Source: CAYUPI01 sp964446585
GTDB taxonomy: Bacteria > Verrucomicrobiota > Verrucomicrobiia > Limisphaerales > UBA8199
NCBI GenBank assembly: GCA_964446585.1
Contig: CAYUPI010000045.1
Coordinates: forward strand, 1 to 44,429
Length of the DNA stretch: 44,429 nt
Reading direction: 5' to 3'
Part shown: positions 43,817 to 44,429 of the stretch, piece after piece
How the letters are laid out: each line of letters starts with the position of its first letter
Position numbering within the stretch: position 1 is the stretch's first letter
Translations under genes and position numbers: made by a program
The notes under the pieces: model-generated
Databases searched by the model: none
What the model saw: the letters and a program-made list of their open reading frames with translations, nothing else
What the model was told of the DNA's origin: nothing

Positions 43817-44149
43817 TCATGCTGCGACGCGCTCGAAGCTGTTCTTGAGCTCTCGTTTGCCGCGCAAACCGACGATTTGCTCGGTCACCTGCCCTTGCGA
43901 GAACAACAGCAACGTGGGAATCGCGCGGATGCCATATTCGGCCGCCAGCGCCTGCTGCTCGTCGATGTTCACTTTGGCGATCTTGACGCGGCCCTGATAC
44001 TCTTCCGCCAATTCTTCAAGGATCGGCGCGACCATCTTGCAGGGACCGCACCATTCAGCCCAGAAATCCACCAACACGGGCGTGGAGGATTGAAGCACTT
44101 CCGCAGGAAAGTTTTCCTGCGTCAAAACAACGATATTAGGAGACGACAT
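43817..44149 (-). CDS. trxA: thioredoxin
   Basis: The 110-residue thioredoxin reduces cytoplasmic protein disulfides. The active site is Trp33-Cys34-Gly35-Pro36-Cys37, with the cis-proline Pro78 in IRAIPTLLLF and the usual FWAEWCGPCKM and KVNIDEQQALAAEYG segments. It has no signal peptide, so it is cytoplasmic. The start MSSPNIVVL is supported by length. It is upstream of the gspF-like gene in the same direction. Confidence 0.97.
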   Translation of the reverse strand: MSSPNIVVLTQENFPAEVLQSSTPVLVDFWAEWCGPCKMVAPILEELAEEYQGRVKIAKVNIDEQQALAAEYGIRAIPTLLLFSQGQVTEQIVGLRGKRELKNSFERVAA

Positions 44150-44217
44150 AAATAGTTTGAGCCGGAGATGACACCGGCGAAATTGGTCGAGCTTGAACCA
44201 GGACTCCCGCTCGCAGC

Positions 44218-44429
44218 CTAAGCCGGCCCTGAGGGCAAAAACCAGATCAGATAGGCCGCTGAAAGAGCCGCCGCGAGTCCGGCGACAGCGGCGACAATCG
44301 CCAGAATTGTATCCAGCGCGCTAACCGCGGGCCGAGCCGCTGCTGGCGGAGCAGCCGCGCGCGGAGCGGGAGCCGCTGCTGGCCGGGGCGCAGCCGTAGG
44401 AGCGGCGGCGCCAACCCGCGGCGTCGAGC
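44218..44429 (-). CDS. C-terminal end of an Ala/Pro-rich membrane protein, cut by the window edge
   Basis: The minus strand stays open from the window end for 70 codons to a TAG at 44218-44220. The visible part is an Ala/Pro/Arg-rich linker (for example PAAAPAPRAAAPPAAARP) and then one clear membrane helix (about ILAIVAAVAGLAAALSAAYL) ending in IWFLPSGPA. The composition at the third codon position fits a coding frame. The rest of the protein is outside the window and the family cannot be told. It is 68 bases upstream of trxA. Confidence 0.65.
   Translation of the reverse strand, partial: STPRVGAAAPTAAPRPAAAPAPRAAAPPAAARPAVSALDTILAIVAAVAGLAAALSAAYLIWFLPSGPA

Overview
The window (about 58-60% G+C by eye) looks like a chromosomal piece of a Verrucomicrobiota bacterium, probably of the Pedosphaera/Limisphaera type. 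This is inferred from gene content, not from a marker gene. The pointers are two paralogous pseudopilins with the AFTLIELLVVIAI start and an H-x9-DG motif, a giant LamG/Ig-like secreted protein, a BatA-like VWA protein followed by a very long Gln-rich coiled-coil membrane protein, YVTN-propeller/cytochrome fusions, and intergenic palindromes of the REPIN type next to a RAYT transposase relic. No rRNA, tRNA, CRISPR array or prophage was seen.

Layout. (1) 173-6758, minus strand: a tight run gatB > glcD > glcE > glcF > mpl (aminoacyl-tRNA amidation, three-subunit glycolate oxidase, murein peptide recycling). (2) 6960-18358, plus strand: a 1711-residue secreted protein made of two near-identical propeller/diheme-cytochrome units, then the BatA-like VWA protein and a 1334-residue membrane/coiled-coil protein. 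(3) 18328-21763: two unrelated oligopeptide transporters (OPT and POT families) in divergent orientation. (4) 21848-28603: a TonB-dependent receptor, a small exported protein that resembles only the start of a TonB plug, and, divergently, tonB-exbB-exbD-exbD. Together with (3) this could form an outer-to-inner-membrane uptake route, perhaps for peptides; that link is inference. (5) 28672-33732: a coiled-coil membrane protein, galE, a double-receiver/Hpt-like response regulator, and a sodium:solute symporter with a 58-residue membrane partner gene. (6) 33765-34610: a RAYT transposase pseudogene between two long palindromes. (7) 34689-41325, minus strand: a LamG/Ig giant and two pseudopilins that share a promoter-like element. 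(8) 41498-44429, minus strand: a class-V PLP enzyme, a GspF-like protein, thioredoxin, and the C-terminal end of an Ala/Pro-rich membrane protein cut by the window edge.

The most notable items are the internally duplicated tetraheme propeller protein, the stand-alone plug-like protein behind the TonB receptor, the twice-broken RAYT gene with its flanking palindromes, the shared AAAATnTnGTTGACA element, the degenerate Hpt domain in the double-receiver protein, and several intergenic hairpins built from short repeated words that sit against start codons.
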